Shown here in pieces: positions 9,224 to 19,397 of a stretch of 64,000 nucleotides of DNA (positions are counted from its first letter, which is position 1; each line of letters starts with the position of its first letter). A program made the position numbers and the translations under genes. Below the pieces are notes generated by a model, which had not been told where the DNA came from, did not search any database, and worked only from the letters and a program-made list of their open reading frames with translations. Origin of the DNA: an uncultured Eubacteriales bacterium (GTDB taxonomy: Bacteria; Bacillota; Clostridia; TANB77; CAG-508). Location: contig CASEIV010000003.1 in the NCBI GenBank assembly GCA_949288175.1, positions 125,625 through 189,624 on the forward strand, written 5' to 3'.

Positions 9224-9424
9224 CTTTTATCCTCCTTTATGACGTTCTCAAATTAAATTTTTTCTTTAAAACATCCCTTATTGTATTTTGTTTTTTTAAT
9301 TCTTTTGTATTATACTATTTCCTTACTCCATTTACAATAGTTTTATGACATATTTGCATAGTTTGTCATATTTTAAAATCTCTATATATATGACTTCTTA
9401 TCTCCTATATGAAAAATAATTACA

Positions 9425-9476
9425 TAAAAAAAGTATAGATAATTTTCTTAAAATCCTTATTATCTACACTTTTTCT
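9425..9476 (-). terminator. Terminator of the HTH/helical-repeat gene
   Basis: AAGTGTAGATAAT pairs with ATTATCTATACTT on the minus strand and is followed by T7. Confidence 0.75.
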
Positions 9477-9485
9477 TATATTTCT

Positions 9486-10814
9486 TTAAAGTTCTATTCC
9501 TTGTCTGTTTTCTAAATCCACTACTCTGTTATATAGGCTTTCTAGATAGGCTGTATCTTGGCTTCTTTCGGCAATTTTCTCTAATAAAACCTCTATCCTA
9601 TCCCACTTACTAATAGCATCTGCTTGTATCCTTGCATCTCGAGACTGCATATCCACATATACTTTTTTTCTTTGCTCTCTTATAAATTTATTAATATGAT
9701 CATACATAACTTTATCTTGCTTTTTACTATTGATTTTAGCTTCTTTTTCTCCATTTTGTTCTGTTGGTTTTCTTGCAGGGTTGTTATTCGTTTTTACGAA
9801 TAAACTTCTTCTATACATGGCATTTCTGTCTGCTTGATTTTCTCTAGCTTGCTCACTTGTACCAGCTTCTGTGGTAGCAGCTTTTTTCTCTTGTGCTTTT
9901 TCTCTAGTTGCTAACATCATTTTCTCTCTTTTACTTGCACTAGCTGCTCTCAACTCATCATCATACTGCCTCTTTAATTTTAAATCCATTTTCCAGCCTA
10001 AAATATCATCATATTTTGTTATATCAAATATATTTGACTTTTTAGTACCTATTCTTTCTAAAATTTGTCTGATAATACCCTTTTCTTTTTCATTCCTTGA
10101 AACATATTCACCAACAATTCTTTTTGCCTCATTTTTCATCTTTCTTTTTTCACATATAGCAAGTAAACTAATCACTTTTTTAAATTCACTGATTTGTCTA
10201 TTTGTCTTAAGACCTTCTATTACTTCATTATCCACTTTATCATAATACAATTGTGTTCTTATACGATCTAATTGAGCCATTTCTTTTCTTTTATTTTTTA
10301 CTTTTTTAGCAGAGTGTTTACTTGATTGATTAAATCTCATATACATCCTCGCTCTGCTTACTTGCTCTTGAATTACTTCATCATTCTTAAATCTATCTCT
10401 TATATCTCGTATTGTATCACCATCTTCTTCTCTAATTGCTATTTTTAACATGTGTGATTGTATTTTTCTATCCCCTTTAAATTGTTCTCCTATTTGTTTT
10501 GCTGTCTCGTAATCTTGTTGCATGATTGCTATTTTTAGCCTCTCTCTTTGTATTTCTGCACTATTCGGGTGTTCTTCTGCTAATTGAATTGCTTCCTCAA
10601 ATTTTTCTTCTCCTTTTAATTTATCTATCTCTTGTATAACTTTTTTTTCACTTTTTGTTTCATCTTGTCCTATTTCTTCTTTTGGTCTAGCTGCTCTTTT
10701 CCAATTGTACAATGTAGGTATACTAATTCCCATTTCTGCAGCTATATCTTTTATTCTATCGCCATTTTCTATTCTTTTTAATGCCTTCTGTTTTTCCTCT
10801 TCAGAATAAGCCAT
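9486..10814 (-). CDS. Uncharacterised HTH plus helical-repeat protein
   Basis: 442 aa, not assigned to a family. Residues about 5-45 form a transposase/resolvase-type helix-turn-helix (IKDIAAEMGISIPTLYNWK). Residues about 60-160 contain TPR-like helix pairs (FEEAIQLAEEHPNSAEIQ and similar units). A basic Ser/Lys segment (about 165-180), a long helical region, a Lys/Glu/Ala-rich linker and a helical C-terminus follow. No transposase catalytic residues are visible, so this is not an IS element. AGGAGG precedes the ATG, and it has its own terminator. A DNA-binding scaffold or regulator is plausible but inferred only from the HTH. Confidence 0.7.
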   Translation of the reverse strand: MAYSEEEKQKALKRIENGDRIKDIAAEMGISIPTLYNWKRAARPKEEIGQDETKSEKKVIQEIDKLKGEEKFEEAIQLAEEHPNSAEIQRERLKIAIMQQDYETAKQIGEQFKGDRKIQSHMLKIAIREEDGDTIRDIRDRFKNDEVIQEQVSRARMYMRFNQSSKHSAKKVKNKRKEMAQLDRIRTQLYYDKVDNEVIEGLKTNRQISEFKKVISLLAICEKRKMKNEAKRIVGEYVSRNEKEKGIIRQILERIGTKKSNIFDITKYDDILGWKMDLKLKRQYDDELRAASASKREKMMLATREKAQEKKAATTEAGTSEQARENQADRNAMYRRSLFVKTNNNPARKPTEQNGEKEAKINSKKQDKVMYDHINKFIREQRKKVYVDMQSRDARIQADAISKWDRIEVLLEKIAERSQDTAYLESLYNRVVDLENRQGIEL

Positions 10815-10928
10815 AAATAATCCTCCTATCTAGCTAAATTGCTCAAATTTAGCACTATTATATAACGATAAAGTCGCTTTATCAAGACTTTACTGACATT
10901 TTTTGCTTTTCTCGTCATTTATTTCAGT

Positions 10929-10967
10929 AAAAAGCATATTAATCTTATACAAATTAATATGCTTTTT
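10929..10967 (-). terminator. Terminator of ileS
   Basis: Perfect 15-bp stem AAAAAGCATATTAAT / ATTAATATGCTTTTT with a 9-base loop, directly after the ileS stop. Confidence 0.85.
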
Positions 10968-10983
10968 CTTACGTTATTTTATA

Positions 10984-13900
10984 TTATTTCACAACTTCTA
11001 CATTAACTTTCAAATTCTCTCCATTAATATTAGTATCTGTATAGTCTCTTTCTTCTTTGTTATAGAAGATATTATTAGCCAATGTATCATGTTTGATGGT
11101 TTCTTCATATTTCTTGATAACAGCTTCTATTTTTTCATTTTCAGCCACATATAGATTGATTCTGTCTAATACTTCAAATCCACTGTCTTTTCTCATGTTT
11201 TGTACTTTTGATAAGACTTCTCTTAGAACTCCTTCTTCTGCTAGTTCTGGTGTGATGGTTGTATCTAATACAACGCCAATTTCTCCTTCTCCACTAAATG
11301 CAAATCCTTCTTTTCCTTGCATTGTAACTAATAGATTTTCTGCATTTAATCCGATTTGTGTATCATCTATTTCGATGTATTCTGTTCCTCCGTTTTTTAC
11401 AGTGTTTGCTAAGTCCATTTGATTTTTCTTAGCGATTGCTTCTTTGATTTTTGGTATTAGTCTACCATATTCTTTTCCTAAGACTGGTAGATTTGGTTTA
11501 ATTTCGAAGTTTACATATTCAGACATTTCTGCTCCTAATACAACTTCTTTGACATTTAATTCTTCTTTAACAATGTCTGCATAGTATTCTGGAAGTGTAT
11601 CAACTGAGATTAACATTTCTGATAATGGTTGTCTGTTTTTGATATTTACAGAGTTTCTTGCACTTCTTCCTAGTTTTACTATTCTGTATGCTAAGTCCAT
11701 TTCTTTTTCTAATTCTTTATCGATTACGTTTTCATCTACTTCTGGCCATGAACATAAATGGATACTTTCAGGTGCTGTTTTGTCTAAACCAATAACTAAG
11801 TTTTGGTAGATTTCTTCTGTCATAAATGGTACAAATGGTGCTGACACTTTGCATAAGTCTACTAATACTTTATATAGTGTTACATAAGCTCCAATTTTTT
11901 CATCATTTAATCCTTGATTCCAGAATCTTTCTCTGTTTCTTCTAACATACCAGTTTGATAAACTGTCTGTAAATTCTTCTATTTCTAATGCTGCTCCTGT
12001 AATGTCGTAACTATCTAATTTGTTATCTACATCTTTGATTAATGTATTTAATTTTGAAATAATCCATTTATCCATAACATTTGTTACTTTGAAATCTTTA
12101 TATTTTAATGGATTGAATTGGTCTATTTCTGCATATAACACATAGAAAGAATATACATTCCATAAAGTACTTAAAAATCCTCTTTGTGTTTCTTTTACAT
12201 TGTCTAATCCCAATCTTGTTGGTAACCATGGAGCACTACAAGTGTAGAAATGCCATCTTGTTGCATCTGCACCAACTGTGTTTAATAATTCCATTGGGTC
12301 TACACCATTTCCTTTTGATTTAGACATTTTTTGGCCTTTTTCATCTAGAACATGACCTAAAACAATACAGTTTTCAAATGGTGTTCTATTAAATAGTGCT
12401 GTTCCAATTGCCGTTAACGTATAGAACCATCCTCTTGTTTGATCAACTGCCTCTGAAATAAATCCAGCAGGGAAATTATTATCAAACATTTCTTTATTTT
12501 CAAATGGATAATGCCATTGTGCAAAAGGCATTGAACCCGAGTCAAACCAACAGTCGATAACTTCTTTTGCTCTATGCATTTTTTTACCACATTTTGGACA
12601 TTTTAGATATACATTGTCAATATATGGTTTATGAAGTTCTATATCTTCTGGTACATCCATTCCTTTTTCTTTTAATTCTGCAATAGAACCTATACATTCT
12701 TGATGTCCACAATTTTCATCTTCACAAGTCCAGATTGGTAGTGGTGTTCCCCAATATCTATCTCTTGAAATTCCCCAGTCGATAACATTTTCTAGGAATT
12801 TTCCAAATCTTCCTGTTTTAATGGTTTCTGGATACCAATTTACTTTACTATTATTTTCAACTAATTCATCTCTTAGTTTACTCATAGCCACAAACCAGCT
12901 TTCTTTTGGATAATATAAAAGTGGTGTGTCACATCTCCAGCAATGTGGATATGAGTGCATATGTTTTTCTTTGCTGAATAATTTATTTTCTTGTTTTAAC
13001 CATTTACAAATATCTTCATTACAATCTCTTACAAATCTTCCAGCCCATGGTTCTACTTCTTTTACAAATTTTCCTTCTTTATCTACTAGGTTAATAAATG
13101 TAATACCATTTTGTTTTGCAACAAAGCTATCATCTTCACCATAAGCAGGTGCAATATGAACAATACCTGTACCATCTGTTAATGTTACATAGTCTCCATG
13201 AATAACTTCAAATGCTTTTCCTTCTACTTCTCCAAATGGCATTAATCTTTCATATTTTGTACCTAATAATTCTTCACCTTTAAATGTTTTTACAACATCA
13301 TATGGTGTTTCTTTTAATACAGCTTCTAGTAAATCTTTTGCTAAAATATAGTTTTCATATACTGGTTCATCATCTGTTCCAATATTTGCTTTTACTTCAG
13401 TATATTCATATGATTTATTAACACATAATGCTAAGTTTGATGGTAATGTCCATGGAGTTGTTGTCCATGCTAAGATATATGTGTCTTTATCAAACTTTTG
13501 TCCATCAAGTACTTTAAATTTTGCAACACATGTTAAATCTTTTACATCTTTATATCCTTGTGCTACTTCGTGTGATGATAAAGCTGTTCCACATCTTGGG
13601 CAATATGGCATAACTTTGTGTCCTTCATAAAGTAATCCTTTTTCCCACATTTGTTTTAATGCCCACCATACAGATTCAATATATTCATTATGATAAGTTA
13701 CATATGGATCATCCATATCTACCCAGAATCCAACTTTGTTTGTCATTTCTTCCCATAAATGAACATATTCAAAAACACTTTCTTTACATTGTTTTACGAA
13801 TTTTTCTACACCATATTCTTCTATTTGTTGTTTTCCTGAAATACCTAGTTTTTTCTCTATTTCTAGTTCTACTGGTAAACCATGAGTATCCCAACCAGCT

Positions 13901-14145
13901 TTTCTGATAACTCTGTATCCTTTCATGACTTTATATCTTGGAATTAAGTCTTTCATAACTCTTGTTTCAATATGTCCCACATGTGGTTTTCCATTTGCTG
14001 TTGGAGGTCCATCATAAAATGTAAAATATCTTTTTCCTTGATTTCCATTAAGGCTTTTCTTTATGATGTCTTTGTCCTTCCACATTTTGGCAACATCATT
14101 TTCCATTCCGACAAAACCATTTTGCAATTCTACTTTTTTGTACAT
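10984..14145 (-). CDS. ileS: Isoleucyl-tRNA synthetase
   Basis: 1053 aa class I synthetase that charges tRNA-Ile. The HIGH motif appears as HVGH (55-58) within [13 protein letters not shown], and the second signature is KMSKSKGNG. The editing domain sits between them. The CPRCG and two later CxxC pairs are internal; the C-terminus lacks the terminal zinc finger of E. coli-type IleRS. Length and the N-terminal pattern fit the second (eukaryote-like, often mupirocin-insensitive) IleRS type; that subtype is an inference. AAAGGAGGAATTTGT precedes the ATG. Expression is controlled by an Ile T-box (14353-14615). Confidence 0.96.
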   Translation of the reverse strand: MYKKVELQNGFVGMENDVAKMWKDKDIIKKSLNGNQGKRYFTFYDGPPTANGKPHVGHIETRVMKDLIPRYKVMKGYRVIRKAGWDTHGLPVELEIEKKLGISGKQQIEEYGVEKFVKQCKESVFEYVHLWEEMTNKVGFWVDMDDPYVTYHNEYIESVWWALKQMWEKGLLYEGHKVMPYCPRCGTALSSHEVAQGYKDVKDLTCVAKFKVLDGQKFDKDTYILAWTTTPWTLPSNLALCVNKSYEYTEVKANIGTDDEPVYENYILAKDLLEAVLKETPYDVVKTFKGEELLGTKYERLMPFGEVEGKAFEVIHGDYVTLTDGTGIVHIAPAYGEDDSFVAKQNGITFINLVDKEGKFVKEVEPWAGRFVRDCNEDICKWLKQENKLFSKEKHMHSYPHCWRCDTPLLYYPKESWFVAMSKLRDELVENNSKVNWYPETIKTGRFGKFLENVIDWGISRDRYWGTPLPIWTCEDENCGHQECIGSIAELKEKGMDVPEDIELHKPYIDNVYLKCPKCGKKMHRAKEVIDCWFDSGSMPFAQWHYPFENKEMFDNNFPAGFISEAVDQTRGWFYTLTAIGTALFNRTPFENCIVLGHVLDEKGQKMSKSKGNGVDPMELLNTVGADATRWHFYTCSAPWLPTRLGLDNVKETQRGFLSTLWNVYSFYVLYAEIDQFNPLKYKDFKVTNVMDKWIISKLNTLIKDVDNKLDSYDITGAALEIEEFTDSLSNWYVRRNRERFWNQGLNDEKIGAYVTLYKVLVDLCKVSAPFVPFMTEEIYQNLVIGLDKTAPESIHLCSWPEVDENVIDKELEKEMDLAYRIVKLGRSARNSVNIKNRQPLSEMLISVDTLPEYYADIVKEELNVKEVVLGAEMSEYVNFEIKPNLPVLGKEYGRLIPKIKEAIAKKNQMDLANTVKNGGTEYIEIDDTQIGLNAENLLVTMQGKEGFAFSGEGEIGVVLDTTITPELAEEGVLREVLSKVQNMRKDSGFEVLDRINLYVAENEKIEAVIKKYEETIKHDTLANNIFYNKEERDYTDTNINGENLKVNVEVVK

Positions 14146-14220
14146 ACAAATTCCTCCTTTTTATTTTTATGTTTTTAAAATTATAAACTTTCATGTATAG
14201 GATGCTGATTCCATCATTCT

Positions 14221-14349
14221 TTAAAACAAATCAAAATTAATATATTGTGCATTTTTTGTATTTTGTCAAGCTGAAGGCGTACTCTAGTACGTCGAAGTTT
14301 GGCAAAGTATAAAACAAATGTGCAAGATACTGATTTTCATTTGTTTTAA
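14221..14349. repeat. Long-hairpin element B (inside the ileS leader)
   Basis: Arms of about 50 bases each start TTAAAACAAAT and end ATTTGTTTTAA; they pair along almost their whole length. The core is AAGGCGTACT...AGTACGTCGAAG. It lies 3 bases past the T-box terminator and before the ileS RBS, so it is transcribed only when the T-box reads through. Confidence 0.75.
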
Positions 14350-14352
14350 CCA

Positions 14353-14615
14353 AAAAAAGCTATTCGCATCCCATATACTAGGACGAAATAGCTTTACTTT
14401 CCGCGGTACCACCTATTTTAACTAATTAATTCTCTTTTAATTAATTCTCTCATTTATCTTTAACGCAGATTTACGACTATACTTACTTTTATTTCAGTTT
14501 AGTAACAGTTAGGTGATAATAAATAGAGTTTACTTACCAAATTCTCAGCTACCTTTGGCTCTCTGTAAGATATTATGCCATTTATCGTGTCCTGACTATC
14601 GTTTTTCTATATTAT
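14353..14615 (-). ncRNA. T-box riboswitch, isoleucine-specific
   Basis: On the minus strand, the T-box core AGGTGGTACCGCGG (14401-14414) is followed by a strong terminator (14353-14397, AAAGCTATTTCG / CGAATAGCTTTTTTT). Stem I upstream has the AGAGAG bulge and a GGTAGCTGAGAATTTGG distal region, and a specifier ATC (Ile) at 14517-14515. Uncharged tRNA-Ile should stabilise the antiterminator and let RNA polymerase continue into ileS. The match between specifier and downstream gene makes the call firm. Confidence 0.95.
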
Positions 14616-14622
14616 GTTCATT

Positions 14623-14650
14623 ATTATATCATGTTTTTTATATTTTTCAA
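14623..14650 (-). promoter_or_regulatory. SigA-type promoter of the T-box/ileS transcript
   Basis: Minus strand -35 TTGAAA (14650-14645), 16-base spacer, -10 TATAAT (14628-14623). It predicts transcription starting near 14615, right before the T-box stem I. Confidence 0.8.
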
Positions 14651-14688
14651 GTGATTTTTGATATTTTTACGAATTTATATATCCGTTT

Positions 14689-15141
14689 TTACAATGCTTT
14701 AATTTCTTCTTCAGTTAAACCTGTTATCTCGATTATATATGTAATATCTGTACCTTTTTCTTTCATTTTCTTAGCAATTTCTTTTCTTTCTTCAGTCTTC
14801 CCTTCTTCTAATCCTTTCCTTCTTGCCTCATACATTTCTGTGTTATAAGTTAATCTACTTCTTTCTCTGATTTCATATAACTCTCTTTCATATTCATCTG
14901 CACTCATTTGTGTTAATTGTTCTACTGCTTCTTTGATTTCTTCATTTTCTTTTTTGCATTCTTCCATCATTTTTCTATCTCCCCCAATCACATATAACCA
15001 TTTTTCTAGTAAATCTGCTACCTTTGGTTTCTTTTTCTTAAACTTTGGTAATTCTATGATATAGTATTTTACCATGTCTGTTAAATATTCTTCTTCTTTT
15101 TCATATCCTATATTAACATATTTTTTATTAACAATAAAACT
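14689..15141 (-). pseudogene. Remnant of an Rpn/PD-(D/E)XK family transposase-like nuclease
   Basis: The ATG-initiated frame (14689-15075) encodes 128 aa matching the C-terminal part of Rpn-type recombination-promoting nucleases: VKYYIIELPKF, a helical middle, and the typical basic tail RRKGLEEGKTEERKEIAKKM. The same frame stays open upstream to 15141 (GYEKEEEYLTD is in frame and family-like) and then hits a stop. The N-terminal nuclease domain, including the PD-(D/E)XK residues, is missing. It is therefore a 5'-truncated relic, probably inactive. Confidence 0.75.
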
Positions 15142-15156
15142 TTATGAATAAAACAA

Positions 15157-15206
15157 AAAAATCTCTAATTGCATTTCCATTATTTTACAACGCAATTAGA
15201 GATTTT
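15157..15206 (-). terminator. Terminator of the GLUG surface-protein gene
   Basis: 15-bp perfect stem AAAATCTCTAATTGC / GCAATTAGAGATTTT, followed by more T on the minus strand. Confidence 0.8.
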
Positions 15207-15273
15207 GCAATATTTAATTCATTAATTTAACAAATATATTTTCTATTGAGTAGTTTGAATTTTAACTTTATGA

Positions 15274-16863
15274 TTAGTTATTATCAAATCCAGGATATCC
15301 ATCCTCTCCTACTATCCATTTTTTTAACACAACATCTTTCATTGTTATATTTTCTGTTACATAGTTATTGAGTTTCTCTAATATTTCGGTTGATTTCATT
15401 TCTGTGTCTGAAAGACCTTGTATATCTTCTAATGTTTCTTTACTAGAATCCCATCCTCCAATTCCTTTTGAAATATTTGTGTTCAAATAATAGCAGTTTT
15501 TTGTAATCAATAATTCATTGCTTGTATTTAATCCTCCTAGAATACCTCCTGCAACTTTTCCAGATACTTTTCCAATGTTATAGCAATTTTCTATCATTCT
15601 TTCAGCCCAATTTAAGTATCCTATTATTCCACCTGCATTTGAATTAGATGTTACATTTCCTAAATTATATGAATTTATTACATTTGATCCCCTATAATCA
15701 TATCCTATAATTCCTCCAACATCTCCTTCTCCTGATATATTTCCTAAATTATAACAATTTACTATCTTAGCATCATTATTATAATGCTGTCCTAGTATTC
15801 CTCCTGCCCTAGTATCTCCATTAATTTTTCCTGTATTTATACAATTAGATATCATTATATAACTAGAATTAGACCCTGAACCAACGCCTCCTATTATTCC
15901 TCCTGTTACCTTTCCTTCTATTGTTACATCACTTGTACAATTTTCTATTTTAACACATACATTAGGATTCGTATTTGACAATATACCATATATTCCTCCT
16001 ACAGTATTACCAGTTATATCTCCAGAAATACTTAAATCTTTAATAAGCATATCTGAATACTGTATAAGGGTCGTTCCAAATAATCCTACTGTCATATCTG
16101 GTCTATTAATATAAATATTTTTAATGATTTTATGATTTCCATCTAGTATTCCTGTAAAAACAGAAATTACTGTACTTCCATCTCCAATTGGATAAAACCC
16201 TTCATTTTCTGTTAATAGCTTTTTTAATTCTTCGATTGATTGACAACTTTGAATATTCCCATCTACAGATATGTTTCCATTTACGTAAGAAAAATCCGAA
16301 TTAAAATTTAAATCTCTCATTAATTTTATATATTTATTCAAAAAACTTGTTCCTTTATTTACTTCATTCGAAAATGCACATAAATCCTCTATACACCAAA
16401 TCTCATATGGTTTTTCTTCACTTCCATCCAATGTTTCTCCATCTTTTCCTACTGTTATATCTCCTGGATGTATATCTTCTATAATTTCATAAGCACCTTC
16501 TACATTTCCATCTTTATCTACTGTATAATATCTATTACTTTCATGAAATGCAACTTCAAATTCATCTCCGACATCTGATACTTCTGTTTCTCCTTCTTTT
16601 GTTTCTTTATCTAGTTGCCCTTGTAATTCACTTTCTTCTATATTCCCATATTTATTATTCCCCATTGCTTGCACGGTTGCCTTTTCTACTATTTCTTTTT
16701 CATTGGAAATCTCTGTTTCTTTTTTTGCTTGTCCTGCATTTCCTATGATTCCATTATCTCCTGTTATCGCACTTATTGTGATTCCTGCTAAAATTAATAA
16801 TATAATAATTGTGATAACCAATGCTAATAGTGTAATTCCTTGTTCTTTCCTTATCTTTTGCAT
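15274..16863 (-). CDS. Prepilin-like surface protein with GLUG repeats
   Basis: 529 aa. The N-terminus (residues 1-36) is a type IV prepilin signal: basic leader, QG before ITLLALVITII, then a hydrophobic helix, with Gly as the expected cleavage residue for a prepilin peptidase. A charged region (40-130) follows. Residues about 285-460 carry six GLUG-type repeats, each with a GGI(I/L/Y)G core such as AGGILGQ and VGGIIGYD. GLUG repeats occur in secreted adhesins and IgA-peptidase-like proteins. It is probably a minor pilin or surface adhesin. SD AAGGGAGAAG precedes the ATG. No pilus assembly genes are nearby. Confidence 0.8.
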   Translation of the reverse strand: MQKIRKEQGITLLALVITIIILLILAGITISAITGDNGIIGNAGQAKKETEISNEKEIVEKATVQAMGNNKYGNIEESELQGQLDKETKEGETEVSDVGDEFEVAFHESNRYYTVDKDGNVEGAYEIIEDIHPGDITVGKDGETLDGSEEKPYEIWCIEDLCAFSNEVNKGTSFLNKYIKLMRDLNFNSDFSYVNGNISVDGNIQSCQSIEELKKLLTENEGFYPIGDGSTVISVFTGILDGNHKIIKNIYINRPDMTVGLFGTTLIQYSDMLIKDLSISGDITGNTVGGIYGILSNTNPNVCVKIENCTSDVTIEGKVTGGIIGGVGSGSNSSYIMISNCINTGKINGDTRAGGILGQHYNNDAKIVNCYNLGNISGEGDVGGIIGYDYRGSNVINSYNLGNVTSNSNAGGIIGYLNWAERMIENCYNIGKVSGKVAGGILGGLNTSNELLITKNCYYLNTNISKGIGGWDSSKETLEDIQGLSDTEMKSTEILEKLNNYVTENITMKDVVLKKWIVGEDGYPGFDNN

Positions 16864-16892
16864 TTTATCTTCTCCCTTCTATACTTTCTTTT

Positions 16893-16906
16893 AGTTAAGT
16901 ACTCTA
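16893..16906 (+). repeat. Box AGTTAAGTACTCTA (proximal copy)
   Basis: A 14-base box just upstream of the pilin-like gene. The same sequence lies inverted at 17067-17080, and a near copy (AGTTAAAAACTCTA) is at 17011-17024. Each outer copy is next to a T7 tract. Confidence 0.65.
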
Positions 16907-16925
16907 GAACTTTTTTTGTACCTTG

Positions 16926-16934
16926 ATTATACCA
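16926..16934 (-). promoter_or_regulatory. Extended -10 promoter of the pilin-like gene
   Basis: On the minus strand TGGTATAAT is an extended -10 element (TGnTATAAT). No good -35 is seen. It lies inside the segment bounded by the 14-base inverted boxes. Confidence 0.5.
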
Positions 16935-17010
16935 ATAAATATGATAGATATCCATAAAAAATTTAAAATAAAATAACAAAGTCTATAAATTAAAATGTAA
17001 AAAATAAAGA

Positions 17011-17024
17011 AGTTAAAAACTCTA
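17011..17024 (+). repeat. Box AGTTAAAAACTCTA (middle copy)
   Basis: Differs from the proximal box at two central bases and has the same orientation. Confidence 0.5.
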
Positions 17025-17066
17025 AACCACCTAAATAATGCATAAAATTCAACTTCCTATATTTCT

Positions 17067-17080
17067 TAGAGTACTTAACT
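17067..17080 (-). repeat. Box AGTTAAGTACTCTA (distal, inverted copy)
   Basis: Exact 14-base match to the proximal box on the opposite strand, 160 bases away. The copy is itself part of an imperfect palindrome CTAGAGTTAAGTACTCTAAG. Confidence 0.65.
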
Positions 17081-17107
17081 CTAGGACTTTTTTTATTTGT
17101 TTTTTAG

Positions 17108-17527
17108 TTAAAATATCTTTGTAAACTGCGTTCCTACCCAAATCCAATAGATTCCTAATCCCACTAATGTCGCCAGTACACTCATTATTATATATACTTT
17201 TGTACTAATTTTTCCTTTTCGTTTCATATATATATTAATCGGTAGTAATATTAACAAATATACAATTAAAAGAAACATTCCTATCATTGCATTAAAACCA
17301 GCTTCACTTTCTGGTACATAATATGCACTTCCTTTAGGTTGATTTGAAAAGAACATATAAAATAATATAAAAAATATGGTATCCATAAATCCCATAAAAC
17401 CATTAAATATGACAGATAATGTAGACATGATATATTTTTTTGGTTTTTCTTTAAATTTTATGAATCCAATGATTACACAAATCAATATATAGATAATTAA
17501 TCCTGCTAATATTTTTAATAATACCAT
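17108..17527 (-). CDS. Small membrane protein, function unknown
   Basis: 139 aa with four hydrophobic segments (about 4-22, 33-60, 78-97 and 108-132) and short charged loops. I do not recognise the family. AGGAGA precedes the ATG. It lies upstream of the pilin-like gene on the same strand with about 240 bases between. Confidence 0.7.
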   Translation of the reverse strand: MVLLKILAGLIIYILICVIIGFIKFKEKPKKYIMSTLSVIFNGFMGFMDTIFFILFYMFFSNQPKGSAYYVPESEAGFNAMIGMFLLIVYLLILLPINIYMKRKGKISTKVYIIMSVLATLVGLGIYWIWVGTQFTKIF

Positions 17528-17647
17528 TTTTTTCTCCTAAGTTTTTTCTTATTTTATCATAAAAGCAAAAATTACTCTATACCTTTTCGATATAAAGTAA
17601 TTTTAATCATCAAAATTGTTAAACTCTCAAATAGAATTTATATATAA

Positions 17648-18418
17648 TTACACACCAACAGTTGAGAAACCATTATCCACATGAATAATTTCTCCAGTAA
17701 TTGCACTTGACATATCACTAAATAAAAATGCTGTAGCATTTCCAACTTGATTGATTGTAACATTTCTATGTAATGGTGCTCTTTCTTCAACGATATCTAG
17801 TATTGAACCAAAATCTTTAATTCCTTTTGCAGATAAAGTTTTGATTGGTCCTGCTGAAATTCCATTAATTCTATATCCATCTTTTCCTAAATCTTTTGCT
17901 AAATATCTGATGCTTGCTTCTAATGCTGCTTTTGCCACTCCCATAACATTATATCCTTCAATTGCTTTTTCAGAACCATAATATGTATATGCAACAATGC
18001 TTGCACCTTCATTTAACATTTCTTTTTCTCTTGCCATTCTAACAATAGCCACTAATGAATAAGCACTTACATCTTGTGCATGTGCATACCCATCTCTTGA
18101 TGTTAAAATAAAATCATTTCTTAAATCTTCTGTATTGGCATGTGCAATCGCATGTAATAATCCATCTATTTTTCCATGATCTTTTTTAATTTCTTCTAAG
18201 CATGTATCTATATCTTCGTCTTTACTAACATCATTACATTCATAAACACTTACTCTTGGCATATCTTTTACCATATCTTTTACTTTTTCTACACTATCTC
18301 CTGAACAAGTACAAATGACTTCTGCTCCTTGTTCATAAGCTGATTGTGCTGCTCCCCATGCAATACTCCATTTGTTTCTTACTCCCATAATTACTACTTT
18401 TTTACCTTCTAATAACAT
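17648..18418 (-). CDS. fabI: Enoyl-[acyl-carrier-protein] reductase (NADH), FabI
   Basis: 256 aa. It catalyses the last reductive step of each fatty-acid elongation cycle and is the target of triclosan-type inhibitors. The short-chain dehydrogenase fold shows GVRNKWSIAWGAA at the nucleotide site, the active-site pair in YNVMGVAKAALE (Tyr-x6-Lys), and a C-terminal ITGEIIHVDNGFS. TAGGAGG precedes the ATG. It follows accC, accD and accA on the same strand with a 170-base gap, so it is probably co-transcribed or co-regulated with acetyl-CoA carboxylase. Confidence 0.95.
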   Translation of the reverse strand: MLLEGKKVVIMGVRNKWSIAWGAAQSAYEQGAEVICTCSGDSVEKVKDMVKDMPRVSVYECNDVSKDEDIDTCLEEIKKDHGKIDGLLHAIAHANTEDLRNDFILTSRDGYAHAQDVSAYSLVAIVRMAREKEMLNEGASIVAYTYYGSEKAIEGYNVMGVAKAALEASIRYLAKDLGKDGYRINGISAGPIKTLSAKGIKDFGSILDIVEERAPLHRNVTINQVGNATAFLFSDMSSAITGEIIHVDNGFSTVGV

Positions 18419-18588
18419 TTTAAATTCCTCCTAATTTATATTTTTATTGTATCGGAAATTATATGAAATTTTAATTTATGCAAAATATATATTTCATTTT
18501 TCATTTAGATTCCATATATAATATTTCCATTACAATAGTTTTAAGCTTTTTATTAATATATTTTATTTCAAACTATGTCTAAGACATT

Positions 18589-19380
18589 TTAACACATTGT
18601 TCTAAATTTTTCATATCTATTTTCTACTAATTCTTTTTTAGATAATGTGCTTAATTCTTTTAAACTCTTTTTGATATATGATTTTAGTTCTTTTACAACC
18701 ATGTCAATATCTTCTCCAGCTCCACCTTCTGGCTCTTTTATGATTTTATCAATAATTCCAAAATCTTTTAAATCTTTAGCAGTAGCCTTCATATCCACTG
18801 CTGCTTCTTTTGCTTTGCTTGAATCTTTATATAAGATACTAGCAAATCCTTCTGGAGACAAGATAGAATATACTGCATTTTCTAGCATAGCAATCCTATC
18901 TCCCACAGCAATCGCCAATGCACCACCACTAGAACCTTCTCCAATAACAATACAAATAATTGGTACTTCTAACTTTGACATTTCAAACAAATTTCTAGCA
19001 ATTGCTTCTCCTTGTCCTCTTTCTTCTGCTCCCATTCCAGGATATGCACCAGGTGTATCAATAAAGGTAATAATTGGTCTATTAAACTTTTCTGCTTGTT
19101 TCATTAATCGTAATGCTTTTCTATATCCTTCTGGATTTGGCATCCCGAAATTTCTTTCCATATTTTCTTTTGCTTTTTTTCCTTTTTGTTCTCCGATTAT
19201 AGTGACTGGCATACCTTCAAATGTTGCAATTCCTCCAACAATTGCTTTGTCATCTCCGAAATTTCTGTCACCATGTAGTTCCATAAAATCATCGAATATT
19301 CCATTGATATAATCTAATGCTCTTGGCCTATCCATTTTTCTTGCAAGCATAACTCTATCCCATGCTGTTATTTTCGCCAT
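18589..19380 (-). CDS. accA: Acetyl-CoA carboxylase carboxyltransferase, alpha subunit
   Basis: 263 aa, short compared with the roughly 320 aa of E. coli but normal for clostridia, which lack part of the N-terminal extension. With AccD it moves the carboxyl group from carboxybiotin to acetyl-Co[21 protein letters not shown] and [10 protein letters not shown] are the crotonase-fold active-site blocks. An upstream in-frame ATG (19419) lies within a REP-like palindrome; AAGGAGGAG before the ATG at 19380 decides the start. Confidence 0.96.
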   Translation of the reverse strand: MAKITAWDRVMLARKMDRPRALDYINGIFDDFMELHGDRNFGDDKAIVGGIATFEGMPVTIIGEQKGKKAKENMERNFGMPNPEGYRKALRLMKQAEKFNRPIITFIDTPGAYPGMGAEERGQGEAIARNLFEMSKLEVPIICIVIGEGSSGGALAIAVGDRIAMLENAVYSILSPEGFASILYKDSSKAKEAAVDMKATAKDLKDFGIIDKIIKEPEGGAGEDIDMVVKELKSYIKKSLKELSTLSKKELVENRYEKFRTMC

Positions 19381-19397
19381 ATTTTTCTCCTCCTTAG

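Noticed and set aside
9486..10814. Insertion sequence because of the transposase-type HTH
   Set aside because: No DDE or other catalytic residues, no terminal inverted repeats and no target duplication seen.
18647..19312. 221-codon plus-strand frame opposite accA
   Set aside because: Shadow of accA; low-complexity Ser/Ile reading and no RBS.
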